From Mariniblastus sp. (GTDB lineage: Bacteria; Planctomycetota; Planctomycetia; Pirellulales; Pirellulaceae): a DNA stretch of 64,000 nt. A program made the position numbers and the translations under genes. Below, one piece after another: positions 62,245 through 64,000 of this stretch; position 1 is the first letter of the stretch, and every line of letters starts with the position of its first letter. The DNA is taken from assembly GCA_029247405.1 (NCBI GenBank), contig JAQWLH010000026.1, positions 20,163-84,162 on the forward strand. Reading direction: 5' to 3'. The notes under the pieces were generated by a model. The model was not told the DNA's origin. It was given only the letters and a program-made list of their open reading frames with translations, and ran no database searches.

Positions 62245-64000
62245 ATGAATCTCCCAAACACGCTTCAACCAATTCAATCCAAGCTTGCCAGAGCGGTTCC
62301 GCTTCTGGCTCTTGTTTTTCTGCTCATCGCGCCCCGAACCGCGACAACGCAAGACAGTATCATTCCCGAAACCGAAATCTCTGTTGGATTGGGCGGCGAA
62401 GTTCGCCTGGGCAAATGGACCCCAATTCAAATCAAGCTGAAAAATGGTTCTGCCACCCCCATCAAATATGAAGTAACTGCGCTAGACGGTGACGATACGC
62501 CCGTTATTTACGGCGGTGAACTGGTCGCGAATGAAGATCACCCCAATCAGTTTGAAGCTTGGACACGACTCGGACGCAATTACGGCGAGATCGTTCTACG
62601 TTTACTCGGAGCCGAAGGCGAACTGATTGAAGAGATTAATATTCCCCTTCGTGGGGAGAAATCCAAAACGACAGTTTCAAAATCAACTCGGCCTTTTATT
62701 TTGACACTTGAATCGGGCGATCAACTCAAGTCCTCGATTGAATCAAACTCCGCCCTTGGTCCTCGTGAAACAACTCCGTTGGTAATTACGCCGGTAGAAA
62801 AAGAGGCTCTTCCCTCCAACTGGCTTGGATACGACAGCTTTGAAACCATCGTAATGGTGACTTCCGACCTTGAAAGAATTCAGCGGATGTCAAAGACTCA
62901 GATTGAAGCACTTCGGGTTTGGGTGGAAAACGGAGGAACCTTAATTCTGTCTGTCTCCAAGAATGCCGAGCAGCTACTGTCAAATGGAGGATTGCTGGAA
63001 CCCTTCCTTCCCGGCAACTACGAAGGTCTAAAGGAGTGCCGCAATAGCAAGCGACTTGAGTCATACGCGGATAGCAATGAGCAACTGATTCCACTCCGTG
63101 GAAAACCTATCCAGGTTTCAAGCTTATCGGAAGTCACTGGAAAAGTACTTGTCTATGGTGAAAAGAAAACACCGTTAATCATCAGCAATGCCATGGGTTA
63201 CGGCGACGTTACTTTCGTATGCTTTGACCTCGACTCCGAACGAATTGCGAACTGGAAGGGCGGAATCAAATTAGTCGGGGAATTGGTTTCGGGGACCCGC
63301 ACCAACCTCGAGAGTCAATCTTCGGGACAACGAGCAGTCAAAGGCACATCGGTCTCGACATTTGGATACACCGACCTGATTGGTCAATTACGCGTACCAC
63401 TGGACCAGTTTTCAGAGGTCAAATTTGTCGCCTTCATGTGGATCGCATTATTAATCGGACTTTACATTCTGTGCATCGGACCAGGTGATTTCTTTTTCCT
63501 CAAAAAGCTCGCTCGAAAGATGGAATTGACTTGGATCACATTCCCACTTTTAGCGCTATTATTTTGCGGTCTCGCGTTCGGGATATCTCGAATGACCCGC
63601 CCCAACTCCATCCAATTAAACCAACTTGAGATCATAGATATTGATTCCACTCGGGGGCGAACACGTGGTTCATTGTGGGCCAATTTATACAGCCCCCACG
63701 GTGGTGCTTGCGACGTGAGCTTTGCTGCGGAACACAACCTTGGCTTCCAAATTGACTCGGAAGTTCTGACTTGGCATGGCCTTCCTGGCGACGGACTCGG
63801 TGGAATGTGGAGTAGTCCAACACCGGGCCTGTTGAAAACTGGCTACAAACAAACAGTCAATTTCCAAAGTGATCAGAAGCTCAAGTCTTCAATCATCGGT
63901 CTTCCGCTTCAAGTCTCATCCACCAAGCCAATGTTCGGCCAGTGGTGGGCCGATAATTCAATGCCGATTCGTAGTGACCTCGACTCCAAGTCGGGTCGCC
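62245..64000 (+). CDS. Membrane protein, unknown function, 3' end outside the window
   Basis: An open frame of 585 codons running off the right edge. ATG 62245 is followed by a signal peptide (VPLLALVFLLIAPRTATTQ). The outer part opens with a beta-sandwich-like region (GGEVRLGKWTPIQIKLKNG). A Rossmann-like segment follows (FETIVMVTSDLERIQRMS, RVWVENGGTLILSVSK), as in proteins related to class I glutamine amidotransferase-like domains. Two transmembrane helices lie near residues 392-415 and 428-448, with FLKKLARKM between them, and a further soluble part continues to the edge. The family is not named; planctomycetes carry similar membrane proteins near ABC-type or MoxR-type gene clusters. Confidence 0.8.
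   Translation, partial: MNLPNTLQPIQSKLARAVPLLALVFLLIAPRTATTQDSIIPETEISVGLGGEVRLGKWTPIQIKLKNGSATPIKYEVTALDGDDTPVIYGGELVANEDHPNQFEAWTRLGRNYGEIVLRLLGAEGELIEEINIPLRGEKSKTTVSKSTRPFILTLESGDQLKSSIESNSALGPRETTPLVITPVEKEALPSNWLGYDSFETIVMVTSDLERIQRMSKTQIEALRVWVENGGTLILSVSKNAEQLLSNGGLLEPFLPGNYEGLKECRNSKRLESYADSNEQLIPLRGKPIQVSSLSEVTGKVLVYGEKKTPLIISNAMGYGDVTFVCFDLDSERIANWKGGIKLVGELVSGTRTNLESQSSGQRAVKGTSVSTFGYTDLIGQLRVPLDQFSEVKFVAFMWIALLIGLYILCIGPGDFFFLKKLARKMELTWITFPLLALLFCGLAFGISRMTRPNSIQLNQLEIIDIDSTRGRTRGSLWANLYSPHGGACDVSFAAEHNLGFQIDSEVLTWHGLPGDGLGGMWSSPTPGLLKTGYKQTVNFQSDQKLKSSIIGLPLQVSSTKPMFGQWWADNSMPIRSDLDSKSGR

Noticed and set aside
1..64000. CRISPR array, prophage, insertion sequence, rRNA or tRNA genes
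   Set aside because: No regular spaced repeats, transposase, integrase, phage genes or conserved RNA gene sequences were seen on either strand.

Overview
The window reads as chromosomal DNA from a marine-type member of the Planctomycetota, most likely the Pirellulaceae. The evidence is the gene families: two secreted sulfatases, a DUF1592-type heme protein with DUF1587/1588/1585-like parts next to a DUF1552 protein, cysteine-rich secreted proteins, a PEP-CTERM xylanase, a Ser/Thr kinase fused to a tubulin-like domain, DUF3500, DUF2752 and DUF2617 proteins. No rRNA, tRNA, transposase, integrase, phage gene or CRISPR array was recognised. The genus cannot be named from this sequence alone.

Layout. 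1-3.4 kb: two convergent sulfatases; the first enters from the left edge. 3.5-5.5 kb: N-carbamoylputrescine amidase (-) and dethiobiotin synthetase (+). 5.7-10.3 kb: small secreted, cysteine-rich and lipoprotein genes, a Trm112-like protein and a HIT protein. 10.3-13.8 kb: TrkH potassium channel subunit with a large insertion, a DUF2752 membrane protein and an alpha/beta hydrolase. 14.8-17.7 kb: a three-gene operon (VWA protein, TPR-like secreted protein, ExbB/TolQ-type channel) without the expected ExbD. 17.8-20 kb: an unknown protein and a deoxyhypusine-synthase-like enzyme. 20.2-26.5 kb: the most unusual locus, a 1088-residue kinase-tubulin fusion and an AAA+ ATPase, divergent from an FHA-EAL protein. 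26.7-29.7 kb: bL33, RecJ, Ung. 30-34.4 kb: CPBP protease, DUF2617, ferrochelatase, hotdog thioesterase, methyltransferase. 34.5-46 kb: six minus-strand genes for secreted enzymes (DUF1592 heme protein, DUF1552, sialate O-acetylesterase family, S9 peptidase, unknown secreted protein, amidohydrolase). 46.3-49.1 kb: agmatine deiminase and PurF. 49.5-62 kb: housekeeping (aminotransferase, pseudouridine synthase, GpmI, Pgi, UPF0173, Rieske, MazG) with a xylanase and secreted proteins between. 62.2 kb to the right edge: a long open frame for a two-TM membrane protein, cut by the window end.

How the genes fit together. Sulfatases, xylanase, esterase, amidohydrolase and peptidase fit a polysaccharide- and protein-degrading marine planctomycete. 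Agmatine deiminase and N-carbamoylputrescine amidase, 42 kb apart, complete the agmatine-to-putrescine route, and the deoxyhypusine-synthase-like enzyme could use putrescine. The kinase-tubulin, AAA+ and FHA-EAL genes plausibly form one signalling module linking Ser/Thr phosphorylation, a possible GTP-binding tubulin fold and cyclic-di-GMP; this is inference from domain content and neighbourhood.
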